Part shown: positions 20,352-30,967 of the stretch, one piece after another
How the letters are laid out: each line of letters begins with the position of its first letter
Position numbering within the stretch: the stretch's first letter is position 1
Origin: Martinezella tropici
GTDB taxonomy: Bacteria; Pseudomonadota; Alphaproteobacteria; Rhizobiales; Rhizobiaceae
Length of the DNA: 64,000 nucleotides
Reading direction: 5' to 3'
NCBI RefSeq assembly: GCF_008370325.1
Contig: NZ_VNIP01000009.1
Coordinates: forward strand, 1-64,000
Position numbers and translations under genes: made by a program
Notes under the pieces: generated by a model
Database searches by the model: none
Told to the model about the DNA's origin: nothing
Seen by the model: only the letters and a program-made list of their open reading frames with translations

Positions 20352-21593
20352 TCAGCTCCGGTAGTCGCCATTGATGGCAACATATTCCTTCGTCAGGTCG
20401 CAGGTCCAGACCGTTGCGCAACCATTGCCGAGGCCGAGATCGACCTTCACGGGAATATCCTGCTGCTTCATGACATTCGAGGCGGCTTCTTCCGAATAGG
20501 AAGCGTCGCGCTCGCCATTGACGGCGACGCGGACATCGCCGAACCAGATGGCAAGCTTGTCGCGATCCGCCATTTCGCCGGCTTTGCCGACCGCCATGAC
20601 GACACGGCCCCAATTGGCGTCTTCGCCGGCGGCCGCGGTCTTGACCAGCGGCGAATTGGCGATCGAAAGCGCGATGCGCTTGGCGGCAGCGTCATTTTCA
20701 GCGCCTGTCACGGTGATTTCGAGCATCTTGGTGGCGCCTTCACCGTCGCGAACGACCTGAATGGCGAGATCCTTGAGCAGCTCGTTGAGCGCCGCGCGGA
20801 AGGCTGCAAGCTTGGGATCGTCGGCGCGATCGATATGCGCCTGCCCGTCAGCTGCGGCGGCACCCGTGGCAAACAGCATCAACGTGTCCGAGGTCGAGGT
20901 GTCGCTATCGACCGTCATGGAGTTGAAGCTCGGGCCGACGCCGTCGGACAGCAGCGTCTGCAGCGCGGCAGAGGAAATATCGGCATCGGTGACGACGAAG
21001 GAGAGCATCGTCGCCATGTCGGGCGCAATCATGCCCGCACCCTTGGCAATGCCGTTGATCGTGACCTTGACGCCGCCGATCTCGGCGGTGCGGGTCGCGA
21101 CCTTCGGATAGGTATCCGTGGTCATGATCGCCTTGGCGGCCTCGAACCAGAAATCGCTGACGGCATCCTTCGCCATCGTGTCGAGCACGCCGGCAAACTT
21201 GGTGGCGTCAAGCGGCTCGCCGATAACGCCGGTGGAAGCGAGATAGACCTCGTTTTCACCGCAGCCGACGGCCGCAGCCGCAGACTTGGCGGTCAGTTCC
21301 GTCGCCTGGCGGCCCTTCAGGCCGGTGAAGGCATTGGCATTGCCGGAATTGACGACGACGGCACGCGCGCTGCCATGCGCGAGGTTCTGGCGGCAGAAAT
21401 CGACCGGAGCCGAAGGGCACTTCGAACGGGTAAAGACGCCGGCGACGGCAGCCGGCTTGTCGAAGACCATCAGCAGGACGTCGGTCCGGTTCTTGTACTT
21501 GATGCCGGCGGACGCCGTGGTCATGCGCACGCCGCGAAGAGCGGGCATGGCCGTGAAGGTTTTGGGAGCGAGCGGAGAGACGGAACCGGACAT
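20352..21593 (-). CDS. argJ: Bifunctional ornithine acetyltransferase/N-acetylglutamate synthase
   Basis: ArgJ recycles the acetyl group from N-acetylornithine to glutamate in arginine synthesis and may also use acetyl-CoA. The 413-residue precursor has the self-cleavage site [16 protein letters not shown] near residue 193, which splits it into alpha and beta chains with the threonine as nucleophile. The C terminus ends [18 protein letters not shown], as in the family. The ATG at 21593 has AGGTGG upstream; the track start at 21614 lies within the intergenic repeat side and is less likely. Confidence 0.97.
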   Translation of the reverse strand: MSGSVSPLAPKTFTAMPALRGVRMTTASAGIKYKNRTDVLLMVFDKPAAVAGVFTRSKCPSAPVDFCRQNLAHGSARAVVVNSGNANAFTGLKGRQATELTAKSAAAAVGCGENEVYLASTGVIGEPLDATKFAGVLDTMAKDAVSDFWFEAAKAIMTTDTYPKVATRTAEIGGVKVTINGIAKGAGMIAPDMATMLSFVVTDADISSAALQTLLSDGVGPSFNSMTVDSDTSTSDTLMLFATGAAAADGQAHIDRADDPKLAAFRAALNELLKDLAIQVVRDGEGATKMLEITVTGAENDAAAKRIALSIANSPLVKTAAAGEDANWGRVVMAVGKAGEMADRDKLAIWFGDVRVAVNGERDASYSEEAASNVMKQQDIPVKVDLGLGNGCATVWTCDLTKEYVAINGDYRS

Positions 21594-21608
21594 GAGAGCC
21601 ACCTGATA

Positions 21609-21721
21609 GAGCATGATGCCGAAAAGTGTAGGCGGTTTTAGGACGACACCATGCTCTGTTTTTTGATTCTGGAGCGGATTCAGATTTTAGGTCGATGCGA
21701 CCTAAAATCATCCGGCTCCAG
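21609..21721 (-). repeat. Intergenic repeat, family B
   Basis: This 113-base element is found again at 42452-42541 and 50191-50303. Read on the minus strand it runs from GAGCCGGATGATTTTAGGTC through AATCCGCTCCAGAATCAAA and a GTCGTCC block to ACACTTTTCGGCATCATGC. It holds a perfect inverted repeat, ATTTTAGGTCG and CGACCTAAAAT, at 21684-21694 and 21698-21708. Confidence 0.85.
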
Positions 21722-21722
21722 T

Positions 21723-21744
21723 GAAAGGCCCGGAAAACCGGGCC
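21723..21744 (-). terminator. Terminator of the parvulin gene
   Basis: GGCCCGG and CCGGGCC pair around a four-base loop (21727-21744); on the minus strand the stem is followed by TTTC. It lies 24 bases after the stop codon of the foldase gene. The T run is short. Confidence 0.6.
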
Positions 21745-21767
21745 CTGATGGTTTAACTGCTTGTGAC

Positions 21768-22691
21768 TTACTGCTGCGGCTGGGCGTCGGGCGCTGCCGC
21801 ACCATCCGCAGGTGCGACGGCGTCATCGGCCGGTGCCGCGTCCTGCTGCTTCTGCGCATCGTCATAGGCCTTGCTGAGCGCCGGGTCGTTGATGACGACC
21901 TTCGTGTCCGTCTTGGCCTTGTTCAGGAGCTCAAGATACTTGTCGCGCATGACGAGCTGACGAACCTGGTCCTTGACCTGGTCGAACGGCGGCGGCGGAG
22001 CATTACGCTTGTCTTCGACCTTGATGATATGCCAGCCGAAATCGGTCTTGACCGGGGTCTTCGTGTAGGTGCCGACCGGAAGAGCGAAAGCTGCGTCTTC
22101 GAATTCCTTGACCATGCGGCCATGGCCGAAATAGCCAAGATCGCCACCGTCGGCCTTGTTCGGGTCAGTCGACTTTTCCTTGGCGAGTGCGGCGAAGTCC
22201 TTGCCGGCGTCGAGTTCCTTGATGATCGCCTTGGCCTCGTCCTCGGTCTTTACGAGGATGTGGCGGGCGTGAACTTCTTCCTGCTTCGGCAGGGCTGCGA
22301 CTTCCTTGTCGTAGCGGGCCTTGACTTCGTCATCCGTGATCTTGTCGGCGACATGCGCCTTGAAGAAGGCATTGTGCAGTTCGCGGTCGCGCAGATAGGC
22401 CATGTGGGCCTGGAAGTCCGGCGTCTGGTCGAGCTTTTCGGTGGCGGCCTGCTGCGACAGCAGCTTCACGTCGATCGAAGCCGAGAGCGCTGCGACCTTC
22501 TTCTGGTCGTCCGGAAGCTGGCCGAGCTGCGGATCGAGGTTGGCGATCGCCAGATTGAGTTCGGACTGATGGATTTCGACATCGCCGACCTTGGCGACAA
22601 CGGGGTCCTTGGCATCGGCTGCGAATACCGGAGCCTGAAAGGTAACGATTGTTGCGAAAGCAACCGCAGCAAGCTTGTTATACTTCAACAT
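21768..22691 (-). CDS. Periplasmic peptidylprolyl isomerase, parvulin (SurA/PpiC) type
   Basis: The 307-residue product starts [20 protein letters not shown] with a signal peptide cleaved near FAADA, followed by a SurA-N-like helical region (30-150) and a parvulin rotamase domain (about 150-250; [47 protein letters not shown]). It should assist folding of outer-membrane or periplasmic proteins. The C-terminal tail is rich in Ala, Pro, Asp and Gln. The start at 22691 is preceded by AAGGG and gives a proper signal peptide; the frame is open farther upstream. It is divergent from secA, which fits a shared export theme. Confidence 0.93.
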   Translation of the reverse strand: MLKYNKLAAVAFATIVTFQAPVFAADAKDPVVAKVGDVEIHQSELNLAIANLDPQLGQLPDDQKKVAALSASIDVKLLSQQAATEKLDQTPDFQAHMAYLRDRELHNAFFKAHVADKITDDEVKARYDKEVAALPKQEEVHARHILVKTEDEAKAIIKELDAGKDFAALAKEKSTDPNKADGGDLGYFGHGRMVKEFEDAAFALPVGTYTKTPVKTDFGWHIIKVEDKRNAPPPPFDQVKDQVRQLVMRDKYLELLNKAKTDTKVVINDPALSKAYDDAQKQQDAAPADDAVAPADGAAAPDAQPQQ

Positions 22692-22862
22692 AAAATAACC
22701 CTTCGGTGATCTCGACCGGCTCGACAGATGTGATTCCGGCGTGAAAAAGCCTTCAGCAGGAGAATGTGGCCTTTCTGTATCGGCCAAATCCCGTTGACAT
22801 CAATCGACCCCCCTCTTATCTGTCACGCAACCTCGCGTCCAGAACAGTTTCCGGCCGTTTTG

Positions 22863-22871
22863 TGCTATACT
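22863..22871 (+). promoter_or_regulatory. Candidate extended -10 promoter element for secA
   Basis: TGCTATACT combines an extended TG with a -10 hexamer TATACT (five of six to the sigma-70 consensus). Transcription would start near 22878, giving a leader of about 60 bases to the secA start. No good -35 element is at the right distance. A TTGACA hexamer at 22794-22799 is an alternative upstream promoter start. Confidence 0.35.
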
Positions 22872-22936
22872 CCCGTTTTTTTGGGATTGGATAAAGCAGG
22901 AAACGGCCGGATGAAATCTCAGAAAGGACCAGTCAC

Positions 22937-25657
22937 ATGGTCAGCCTAGGTGGAATTGCCCGCAAGTTGTTTGGCTCGTCCAACGACCGCAGGGTCAAAT
23001 CGTTCCAGCCGCAAGTAGCCGCAATCAATGAGCTCGAGCAGCAGATGCGCGCGCTGTCCGATGAAGCTCTGGCCGCAAAGACGGTTGAGTTCCGCCAGCA
23101 GCTCGCAGACGGCAAGACGCTCGACGATCTTCTCGTACCCGCCTTTGCCGTTGCCCGCGAAGCGTCGCGCCGCGTTCTCGGCATGCGACCTTTTGATGTG
23201 CAGCTTATCGGCGGCATGATCCTTCATTCCAACGCCATCGCCGAAATGAAGACCGGTGAAGGCAAGACCCTGGTCGCGACATTGCCGGTCTATCTGAACG
23301 CGCTTGCCGGCAAGGGCGTGCACGTCGTCACGGTCAACGACTATCTGGCACAGCGCGATAGCGGTACCATGGGCCGTCTCTACGGTTTCCTCGGCCTGAC
23401 CACGGGCGTCATCGTCCACGGCTTGTCGGACGAAGAACGCCACGCAGCCTATGCCTGCGACATCACCTACGCCACCAACAACGAACTGGGCTTCGACTAT
23501 CTGCGCGACAATATGAAGTACGAACGCGCCCAGATGGTACAGCGCGGCCATAACTTCGCGATCGTCGACGAAGTGGACTCGATCCTCGTCGACGAGGCGC
23601 GCACGCCGTTGATCATTTCCGGCCCGCTCGACGACCGTTCCGATCTCTACAACGCGATCGACGCCTTCATTCCGCGCCTCTCGAAGGACGATTACGAGAT
23701 CGACGAAAAGCAGCGGTCCGCCAACTTCTCCGAAGACGGCACCGAGAAGCTGGAAAACATGCTGCGCGATGCCGGCCTGTTGAAGGGTGAATCGCTCTAC
23801 GACATCGAAAACGTCGCGATCGTCCACCACATCAACAATGCGCTCAAGGCGCACAAGCTGTTCCAGCGCGACAAGGACTATATCGTCCGCAACGGCGAAG
23901 TCGTCATCATCGACGAATTCACCGGCCGCATGATGCCGGGCCGACGCTATTCCGACGGCCAGCACCAGGCCCTGGAAGCCAAGGAACACGTACAGATCCA
24001 GCCGGAAAACCAGACGCTGGCGCAGATCACCTTCCAGAACTATTTTCGCATGTACGATAAGCTTGCCGGCATGACGGGCACGGCATCGACTGAAGCGGAA
24101 GAATTCGGCAACATCTACGGCCTCGACGTCATCGAAGTGCCGACCAATCTGCCGATCCAGCGTATCGACGAGGACGACGAGGTCTATCGTACGCATACTG
24201 AGAAGTACAACGCGATCATCAACGAGATCCTCGATGCGCATAAGCGCAGCCAGCCGGTCTTGGTCGGCACGACGTCGATCGAGAAGTCCGAACTTCTCGC
24301 CGATCTCATGCGCAAGCGCGGCTTCTCCAATTTCCAAGTGCTGAATGCCCGCTATCACGAGCAGGAAGCCTATATCGTCGCCCAGGCCGGCGTTCCCGGC
24401 ACCGTGACGATCGCCACCAACATGGCCGGCCGCGGTACCGATATTCAGCTTGGCGGCAACCTCGAAATGCGCGTCGAGCGCGATCTGCACGAGGTGGAGC
24501 CCGGTCCCGAGCGCGATGCGGCCATTGCCAGGATCGCCGAGGAAATCAAGGAACTGAAGCAACAGGCTCTGGCCGCCGGCGGCCTCTACGTCATCGCCAG
24601 CGAGCGCCATGAAAGCCGCCGTATCGACAATCAGCTTCGCGGTCGTTCCGGCCGTCAGGGCGACCCGGGTCGCTCCAAGTTCTACCTGTCGCTCCAGGAC
24701 GACCTGATGCGCATCTTCGGCTCCGACCGCATGGACGGCATGCTGCAGAAGCTGGGCCTCAAGGAAGGCGAAGCCATCGTCCACCCCTGGATCAACAAGG
24801 CTCTGGAACGCGCCCAGAAGAAGGTCGAAGCCCGTAACTTCGATATCCGCAAGAACGTTTTGAAGTACGACGACGTACTGAACGACCAGCGCAAGGTCAT
24901 CTTCGAGCAGCGCGTCGAGCTGATGGAATCGAAGGACCTCTCCGAATTCGTCGGTGACATGCGCCACGGCGTCATCGAGGACCTGGTTTCAAGACATATT
25001 CCCGAGCGCGCCTATGCCGAACAATGGGATGCCGATGGGCTGAAGGCTGGTGTCGCCAACTTCTTCGATCTCGACATGCCGATCCATGACTGGGTCAAGG
25101 AAGAAGGTATCGCCGAAGACGATATCCGCGCCCGCCTGACGGAAGCCGCCGAAAAGGCAGCGGCCGAAAAGGCCGAACGCTTCGGACCCGAGATCATGAC
25201 CTATGTCGAGCGCTCCATCGTGCTGCAGACGCTGGACAATCTCTGGCGCGAGCACATCGTCAATCTCGACCATCTGCGTTCGGTCATCGGCTTCCGCGGC
25301 TACGCCCAGCGCGATCCGCTGCAGGAATACAAGGCCGAGGCTTTCGAGCTGTTCCAGGCACTCTTGAACAATCTGCGCCAAGCAGTGACGGCCCAGCTCT
25401 CGCGCGTCGAACTCGTGCAGCAGCCGGCCGAGCCGGAAACGCCACCGATGCAGGCCCGCCACATCGACGCAACGACCGGCGAGGACGAATTCTCCCCCTT
25501 CGCTCTAGCAAGTGAGAGCGCTGTAGCGCCAGAAAATCGCGATCCGCGCAACCCGGCAACCTGGGGCCGCGTCGGCCGCAACGAGGCATGCCCCTGCGGC
25601 TCCGGCAAGAAGTACAAGCACTGCCACGGCGCCTTCGAGAGCAGCGAAGTCGTCTGA
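22937..25657 (+). CDS. secA: Preprotein translocase motor ATPase SecA
   Basis: SecA drives unfolded preproteins through the SecYEG channel. The 906-residue protein contains Walker A MKTGEGKT near 103, the [17 protein letters not shown]-type box near 212, the preprotein cross-linking domain, the second nucleotide-binding fold with [13 protein letters not shown] near 495, the scaffold/wing domains and a C-terminal zinc-binding [14 protein letters not shown] that in other species binds SecB. The ATG at 22937 follows AGAAAGGA. A clear terminator follows, so the gene is probably monocistronic. Confidence 0.99.
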   Translation: MVSLGGIARKLFGSSNDRRVKSFQPQVAAINELEQQMRALSDEALAAKTVEFRQQLADGKTLDDLLVPAFAVAREASRRVLGMRPFDVQLIGGMILHSNAIAEMKTGEGKTLVATLPVYLNALAGKGVHVVTVNDYLAQRDSGTMGRLYGFLGLTTGVIVHGLSDEERHAAYACDITYATNNELGFDYLRDNMKYERAQMVQRGHNFAIVDEVDSILVDEARTPLIISGPLDDRSDLYNAIDAFIPRLSKDDYEIDEKQRSANFSEDGTEKLENMLRDAGLLKGESLYDIENVAIVHHINNALKAHKLFQRDKDYIVRNGEVVIIDEFTGRMMPGRRYSDGQHQALEAKEHVQIQPENQTLAQITFQNYFRMYDKLAGMTGTASTEAEEFGNIYGLDVIEVPTNLPIQRIDEDDEVYRTHTEKYNAIINEILDAHKRSQPVLVGTTSIEKSELLADLMRKRGFSNFQVLNARYHEQEAYIVAQAGVPGTVTIATNMAGRGTDIQLGGNLEMRVERDLHEVEPGPERDAAIARIAEEIKELKQQALAAGGLYVIASERHESRRIDNQLRGRSGRQGDPGRSKFYLSLQDDLMRIFGSDRMDGMLQKLGLKEGEAIVHPWINKALERAQKKVEARNFDIRKNVLKYDDVLNDQRKVIFEQRVELMESKDLSEFVGDMRHGVIEDLVSRHIPERAYAEQWDADGLKAGVANFFDLDMPIHDWVKEEGIAEDDIRARLTEAAEKAAAEKAERFGPEIMTYVERSIVLQTLDNLWREHIVNLDHLRSVIGFRGYAQRDPLQEYKAEAFELFQALLNNLRQAVTAQLSRVELVQQPAEPETPPMQARHIDATTGEDEFSPFALASESAVAPENRDPRNPATWGRVGRNEACPCGSGKKYKHCHGAFESSEVV

Positions 25658-25682
25658 GCCTTATCGGTTGATAGCAATGACA

Positions 25683-25716
25683 AAATGCCGCCAGTTTGGC
25701 GGCATTTTTGTTTTTG
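25683..25716 (+). terminator. Rho-independent terminator of secA
   Basis: A perfect 10-base-pair stem AAATGCCGCC/GGCGGCATTT around AGTTT is followed by TTGTTTTTG on the plus strand, 25 bases after the secA stop codon. Confidence 0.88.
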
Positions 25717-25764
25717 CGACAATCAGGAATCACGCCAAGCCAGGGCGGCAGCGGTCGATCGTGC

Positions 25765-26394
25765 TCAGATGGCGGAGTGCGGATCTTCACTGTAGAGATG
25801 GATCGGATAGCCGGGGCCGATGGCGTCAAGCACACGATCGGACCAAGCCGTGAACGCGGGATAACCGGCGAGATCAAAGCCGCAATCCGCAGCCCGATGG
25901 GCATAGGCATAAACCGCTATGTCCGCGATCGAAAACTCCTCGCCGGCGAGAAATGGCGTGGTCTTCAGCCCGCGCTCGAGCGCCGCAAGCGCACGAAGGC
26001 CTCCCGCGCGCTTGGCCTCCGTCATGACGGCATTGAGCTCGAGCCGCCCCGTCAAGGTCCAGAAGCGCAGCGTGCCGATGACCGGCTCGACATGATATTG
26101 CTCGAAGAATAGCCACTGCATGACCTTGGCGCGCTGATAGCGGTCCGCCGGAAGAAATCGCGTGCCTTCGGCGACATAGGTAAGGATCGCATTCGATTCG
26201 GCGATCGCGCGCCCATCCTCCAGTTCGAGAACGGGAATGCCGCCTGCCGGATTGAGAGCGAGAAAGGCATCCGTGCGTCCCTCGCCTTCGAAAATCGACA
26301 CCAGGCGGGTTTGATATGGAATATTGAGCAGCCCGAACAAAACCCTGGCCTTCCAGCCATTCTGCGATGGCAGATAATCATAGAGCGTGAGCAT
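25765..26394 (-). CDS. Glutathione S-transferase family protein
   Basis: The 209-residue protein has an N-terminal thioredoxin-like domain (MLTLYDYLPSQNGWKARVLF with the glutathione-site Ser/Asn region, then NPAGGIPVLELEDGRAIAES, the cis-Pro and ES motif) and a C-terminal helical domain with GEEFSIADIAVYAYAHRA. It should bind glutathione and conjugate or reduce an unknown substrate. The start at 26394 has a strong GGAGGATCC ribosome site. It is convergent with secA. Confidence 0.92.
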   Translation of the reverse strand: MLTLYDYLPSQNGWKARVLFGLLNIPYQTRLVSIFEGEGRTDAFLALNPAGGIPVLELEDGRAIAESNAILTYVAEGTRFLPADRYQRAKVMQWLFFEQYHVEPVIGTLRFWTLTGRLELNAVMTEAKRAGGLRALAALERGLKTTPFLAGEEFSIADIAVYAYAHRAADCGFDLAGYPAFTAWSDRVLDAIGPGYPIHLYSEDPHSAI

Positions 26395-26668
26395 GGGATC
26401 CTCCGTTGGCATGCGATCGATTCTACATCTCGGCTAAATGTCCGCCACCCGTTTCCTGCAGCGGGGCGCGGTATCGCACCCCTAAGAGCCGCAGCATCCC
26501 AAGGTTGCCTCGAATCCCCTCAGCGAACAATTCTTCGCAGCTTACGGATGATTTTTGCATGCGGAAAGAACCGATTCTTAACCCTCCTCTGCCAAGACTG
26601 CCGCGAGGTTGGGATCATACTTAAAGTATTGCGTATCGATCATGGCGGTCTTTCAAACAGCGGAGAGA

Positions 26669-28057
26669 ATGTTGCCGTCCGCATTGCGGACCGCGCTATC
26701 GCCGTATCTGCGCAAACTCGCTGCCATCTTTGCTGGTCAGGACGAAAAGGCCGTTTCGCAGCGCATGGCGCTGATCGCCTTCACGATCCGCATCGCGGGC
26801 GCCGCCCTCGCCTTCCTGTCGCAGATCATCCTTGCCCGCCTGATGGGCCGGTTTGAATACGGCGTCTTCGTTTTCGTCTGGGTGTTGATGATCCTCTTCG
26901 GCAATCTTGCCTGTCTCGGCTTCCCGACCGCCATCATCCGCTTCCTGCCGCAATATGATGCCAGCGGCAATCACGATGCCATTCGCGGCCTGAACGCGAC
27001 GGCGCGCCTGTTCGTGGTGGCCGTCTCGGGTACGCTGGCCCTGATCGGCGCGTTCCTGATCTATGTCTTCCGCGGCATGATCGAAGTCTATTACATCCTG
27101 CCGATCTTCCTCGGGCTGATTGCTGTGCCGATGATTGCGCTCGGCGATGTTCTCGACGGGACGGCACGTGCCAAGCATTGGCCGGTCATGGCCTTGAGCC
27201 CGACCTTCCTGATCCGTCCGACGCTGATATTGCTCTTCATGGTCGGCGCTGTCCTTGGCGGAGCGCCGCGCGATGCGGTTACCGCTATGACGGCAGCCCT
27301 GGCCGGTGCCTTTACCAGTGTCCTGCTGCAATATCTGGTTGTGACCCTCCGCCTGCGCCGCCATTATCCGGGCGGCCCGAAAGCCACGGAATTCAACGCG
27401 TGGTTCACCGTCGCCTTTCCGATCTTTCTTGTCGAAGGCGTGGGCTACCTCCTCACCAATTCCGACGTCGTGGTGGTCGGGATCTTCCTCGATCCAGATC
27501 AGGTCGCCGTCTATTTTGCCGCCACCAAAACCATGGCGCTGGTTCACTTCGTCTATTTTGCCGTCAAGGCCGCGATCGGCCCGCGCTTTGCCGCCATCCT
27601 GGCGGAAGGTGACCGAAGCAAGCTCGCCGCCTTCGCAGCCGATGCAACGCGCTGGACCTTCTTTCCCGCGCTTGCCATCGGTCTTGCCGTGCTCGCCGCT
27701 GGCCAGTTCCTGCTGTCGCTCTTCGGCGCGTCCTTCACCGATGGTCAGATCGTCATGGCAATCCTGCTTGCCGGCATCCTCGCAAGGGCATTGGTCGGCC
27801 CTGCCGAAGTGCTTCTGACCATGGCCGACAAGCAGATGCTCTGCGTCTATCTCTATGCAGCAGCACTTGTCACCAATATCGGCCTGAACGTCATCCTCAT
27901 CCCACATCTCGGCATCGAAGGAGCAGCCATTGCCGGCGCCGCCGCCATGGCGATCGAGGCTCTGCTTCTGCACATCGCGGTCCGCCACGCGCTCGGCATC
28001 ACCCTGTTCGCCCTCATCCGGCGCCCCGCAACGCCACCGGCAACGAGGGCTCTCTGA
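26669..28057 (+). CDS. Polysaccharide flippase (MATE/MOP superfamily, Wzx-like)
   Basis: The 462-residue protein is a multi-pass membrane protein with about 12-14 predicted helices. It has the layout of the oligosaccharide/polysaccharide exporters that flip lipid-linked sugar units across the inner membrane: LARLMGRFEYGVFVFVW, FPTAIIRFLPQY and a C-terminal NVILIPHLGIEGAAIAGA loop, typical of the family. The start is unsure: ATG at 26669 follows GGAGAG but closely; ATG at 26642 is in frame. It ends two bases before the next gene, so the two are co-transcribed. Substrate cannot be read from sequence. Confidence 0.88.
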   Translation: MLPSALRTALSPYLRKLAAIFAGQDEKAVSQRMALIAFTIRIAGAALAFLSQIILARLMGRFEYGVFVFVWVLMILFGNLACLGFPTAIIRFLPQYDASGNHDAIRGLNATARLFVVAVSGTLALIGAFLIYVFRGMIEVYYILPIFLGLIAVPMIALGDVLDGTARAKHWPVMALSPTFLIRPTLILLFMVGAVLGGAPRDAVTAMTAALAGAFTSVLLQYLVVTLRLRRHYPGGPKATEFNAWFTVAFPIFLVEGVGYLLTNSDVVVVGIFLDPDQVAVYFAATKTMALVHFVYFAVKAAIGPRFAAILAEGDRSKLAAFAADATRWTFFPALAIGLAVLAAGQFLLSLFGASFTDGQIVMAILLAGILARALVGPAEVLLTMADKQMLCVYLYAAALVTNIGLNVILIPHLGIEGAAIAGAAAMAIEALLLHIAVRHALGITLFALIRRPATPPATRAL

Positions 28058-28059
28058 TC

Positions 28060-29331
28060 ATGGCACGCCCTCCCTACACCCAAAGTACCGACAGCCAAGT
28101 GAATGCCCTGACGCATACGCTCGCGGCGCTGCACTTCGAAACGCCGAAGGCCGAGGCCCGGGTCGAGATCGGCCGCCCCGGCCGCGAACTCTGCCTCTAT
28201 CCCGGCAAGCTCGGCTACGAGTTGCAGGACGAGCTGGACTTCCTGTCCAACCGCGCCATGGAGCCGAACGTCTTCTTCTCCGGCCGTTTTCTGGCGCCCG
28301 CCATGCCGCGGCTGGAGGACCGGCAGGTGCGCCTGGCGCTGATGCGCGACAACAGCAGCACGCGCAGCCGCATGCGTCTGCTGATGCCCTTCACCGTCGA
28401 CAAGCCGGGCTTTGCGATCGGCCCGTCGATCATCCGCGTCTGGTCCAACTCCTTCGGCCCGCTCGGCACGCCGCTCGTCGATGCGGAGGATGCGGGCGAG
28501 ACGCTCGATAATCTCTTCGAAGCGCTCTCCCGGCAGGAACTGCACCTGCCGACGACGCTGGTGCTGCCGGATGTGCGCCTGAACGGCCGCTTCGTTCAAA
28601 TGGCGAAGGTCATCGCCATCGGCCGGAACCTGCCAATCGCGGTCGCCAATCCTTTCCAGCGCCCGATGCTTCAGAGCAACGACGATGCGCTCGCCTATCT
28701 CAAGCGGACGATCTCAAACGCGCATTTGCGCGAAATGCGCCGGCAATGGCGTTTATTGGAAAATCAGGGCGAGGTCAGCTACAACGTCGCGCGTCAGCCG
28801 GGCGACGTGCACAGGCGCATGGAAGAATTCCTGGCAATCGAGGCAAGCGGCTGGAAGGGCAAGAAGCGCTCGGCGCTCGTCACCGATCGCCATCATGCCG
28901 CCTTTGCCCGCGAAGCGATTTCCAATCTTGCAGCCATCGACGCGGTGCGCATCCACACCATCGATCTCGACGGCAGGGCCATTGCCTCGATGATCGTGCT
29001 CATTATGGGCGGCGAGGCCTATACGTGGAAGACCGCCTATGACGAGGCCTATGCCCGTTTTTCGCCGGGCAAGCTGCTGATGGGCGAACTGACGGAATGG
29101 CATCTCGACGACGCCAACGTCGTCCGCTCCGATTCCTGCGCCGTACCGGATCATCCGATCATGAGCCGCTTCTGGCATGAGCGCGAGGATATGGGCACGC
29201 TGATCGTCGGCCTGACGCCGAATGGCGACCGTGACGTCCGCCAGGTAACCGCGCAACTGCATATGTATCGCAGCACCCGCAACATGGCGAAGCTGCTACG
29301 CGAAAAGATCCTGTCGCTTACGAAGCGTTAG
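28060..29331 (+). CDS. GNAT/FemAB-like acyltransferase, BioF2-like domain
   Basis: The 423-residue cytoplasmic protein has a C-terminal Acetyltransf_6 (BioF2-like, FemAB-related) domain at about 205-385, with RRMEEFLAIEASGWKGKKRSAL, the FAREAISNLAAID segment, AIASMIVLIMGGEAYTWKTAYDEAYARFSPGKLL and a C-terminal MGTLIVGLTPNGDRD. Such domains transfer acyl groups to sugars or peptides and often occur in surface-polysaccharide loci. It is in an operon with the flippase (two-base gap), which suggests that it modifies the exported molecule; this is inference. Its last 14 bases overlap the convergent AMP-ligase gene. Confidence 0.8.
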   Translation: MARPPYTQSTDSQVNALTHTLAALHFETPKAEARVEIGRPGRELCLYPGKLGYELQDELDFLSNRAMEPNVFFSGRFLAPAMPRLEDRQVRLALMRDNSSTRSRMRLLMPFTVDKPGFAIGPSIIRVWSNSFGPLGTPLVDAEDAGETLDNLFEALSRQELHLPTTLVLPDVRLNGRFVQMAKVIAIGRNLPIAVANPFQRPMLQSNDDALAYLKRTISNAHLREMRRQWRLLENQGEVSYNVARQPGDVHRRMEEFLAIEASGWKGKKRSALVTDRHHAAFAREAISNLAAIDAVRIHTIDLDGRAIASMIVLIMGGEAYTWKTAYDEAYARFSPGKLLMGELTEWHLDDANVVRSDSCAVPDHPIMSRFWHEREDMGTLIVGLTPNGDRDVRQVTAQLHMYRSTRNMAKLLREKILSLTKR

Positions 29332-30967
29332 AACCGAGACTCTCGGCAATCGCCCGCTCACGCAGCAGGCGGCGGATCACCTTGCCCGACGTCGTCATCG
29401 GCAGCGCGTCGACGAATTCGATCTCGCGCGGATATTCATGCATGGAAAGCCGGGTCTTCACCCACTCACGGATCTCGGCCGCCAATGCTTCGTTCGGTTC
29501 GCGGCCTGGTATGAGAACGACATAGGCCTTGACGATTTCCGTTCTGACCGCATCCGGCTTGCCAACCGCCGCGGCAAGCTGCACGGCCGGGTGGCCGCCA
29601 AGGCAATCCTCGATCTCGCTCGGGCCGATGCGATAGCCGGACGAGGTGATGACATCGTCGTCGCGCCCGACGAAGGAAATATAGCCATCCGCATCCTGCC
29701 GGCCGATATCACCGGTCAGCAGCCAATCATTGGCAAATTTCGCCTCGGTCGCCGTCTCGTTCTGCCAGTAGCCGAGGAACATCACCGGATCGGGCCGTTT
29801 GATCGCAATCTGCCCGCTCTCCCCGATCGGAACTTCGACACCATCGGCATCGACGATCGCGACACGATGGCCGGGCACGGGCTTGCCGGTCGCCCCGGCA
29901 CGGCTGACCCCTAAGGCCTCGCTGGAAGAGAGCACGAAATTGCACTCCGTCTGGCCGAAGAATTCGTTGACGCTGACACCGAGCGCCGACCGCGCCCATT
30001 CGAAGGTTTCGCGGCCGAGCGCCTCACCCGCCGAACCTATCGTGCGCAGCTTGAGGTCGTAACGCGCCCGCGGATTGTCGACAGCCTTCAAAAGCCGCAG
30101 CGCCGTCGGCGGGATGAAGGCATTGCGCACCTCCATTTCGGCCATGATGCGGAACGCCATGTGCGGATCGAACTTCTGCGCAGGCGAGGAAACGACGGGA
30201 ACGCCGAGCATCAGGCTCGGCAGCAGCGCATTCAGAAGGCCGCCGGCCCAGGCCCAGTCCGATGGCGTCCAGAGCCGATCACCGGCTTTGGGAAAGCCCT
30301 CATGGGCGAACTGCATGCCCGGAATATGCCCCGGCAACACGCGATGGCCATGCAGCGCGCCCTTGGGCGGCCCGGTCGTGCCCGAGGTGAAGATCATCAA
30401 TGCCGGATCGTCCGGGCCGGTGTCGGCCACCTCGAACAAGGGCGGATGCGCCGCGACCAGATCGGCAAAGCCGGCAACGCCCTCTTCAGCGCCGTCGATG
30501 CTGATCACTTGCGCAAGTTCAGGCAGCCGGTGCCGGATCGGACGAAGCCGCTCGAGGCCGAACCGGTTGGTCACGATCGCCGATGCGCCTGATGCCTTCA
30601 GCCGGTACTCCAGCGCCTCGGCGCCGAACAGCAAAGCCAGAGGCAGAGCGACCGCCCCCATCTTGTAGATAGCGACATGCGCCACGACCGTCTCGAAACT
30701 CTGCGGCAACAGCAGCGCCACCCGATCTCCTCGATCCACGCCAAGTGCTGTAAGCGCATTGGCGAAAGAGGCGGAACGATCGCGCAACTCACCATAGGTC
30801 ATGGAAAAGTGATTGCCGTCAGGATTGAAATGCTGGAGGCAGACCCGATCTGGCTCGCCCTCGACCCAAGCATCGCAAACAGCATGTCCTATGTTGAATT
30901 TCGCCGGAATCTCCCAACGAAAGTCGCGATAGAGGGCATCATAAGTATCACGCGGGGGCAATTTCAT
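29318..30967 (-). CDS. AMP-dependent acyl-CoA synthetase/ligase
   Basis: The 549-residue enzyme has the adenylate-forming motifs in order: the P-loop MIFTSGTTGPPKGALHGH near 190-207, NEFFGQTECN near 335 (A5), the A7 motif with LLTGDIGRQDADGYISFVGRDDD near 410, and C-terminal MTTSGKVIRRLLR with the catalytic lysine near 533. It activates a carboxylic acid with ATP and joins it to coenzyme A; acetate- or medium-chain-acid ligases are the nearest families, but the acid is not predictable. The start at 30967 was preferred to 30979. The gene is convergent with, and overlaps, the acyltransferase gene. Confidence 0.93.
   Translation of the reverse strand: MKLPPRDTYDALYRDFRWEIPAKFNIGHAVCDAWVEGEPDRVCLQHFNPDGNHFSMTYGELRDRSASFANALTALGVDRGDRVALLLPQSFETVVAHVAIYKMGAVALPLALLFGAEALEYRLKASGASAIVTNRFGLERLRPIRHRLPELAQVISIDGAEEGVAGFADLVAAHPPLFEVADTGPDDPALMIFTSGTTGPPKGALHGHRVLPGHIPGMQFAHEGFPKAGDRLWTPSDWAWAGGLLNALLPSLMLGVPVVSSPAQKFDPHMAFRIMAEMEVRNAFIPPTALRLLKAVDNPRARYDLKLRTIGSAGEALGRETFEWARSALGVSVNEFFGQTECNFVLSSSEALGVSRAGATGKPVPGHRVAIVDADGVEVPIGESGQIAIKRPDPVMFLGYWQNETATEAKFANDWLLTGDIGRQDADGYISFVGRDDDVITSSGYRIGPSEIEDCLGGHPAVQLAAAVGKPDAVRTEIVKAYVVLIPGREPNEALAAEIREWVKTRLSMHEYPREIEFVDALPMTTSGKVIRRLLRERAIAESLGSNAS

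Noticed and set aside
22946..24967. 673-codon open frame on the minus strand through secA
   Set aside because: Same GC-bias effect as for clpB: secA is intact on the plus strand with all motifs, and the antisense product is a low-complexity, valine/aspartate-rich chain.
26696..27988. 430-codon minus-strand frame inside the flippase gene
   Set aside because: The product is highly charged and repetitive (Asp/Glu/Arg/Gln), the usual image of a membrane-protein gene read from the wrong strand.
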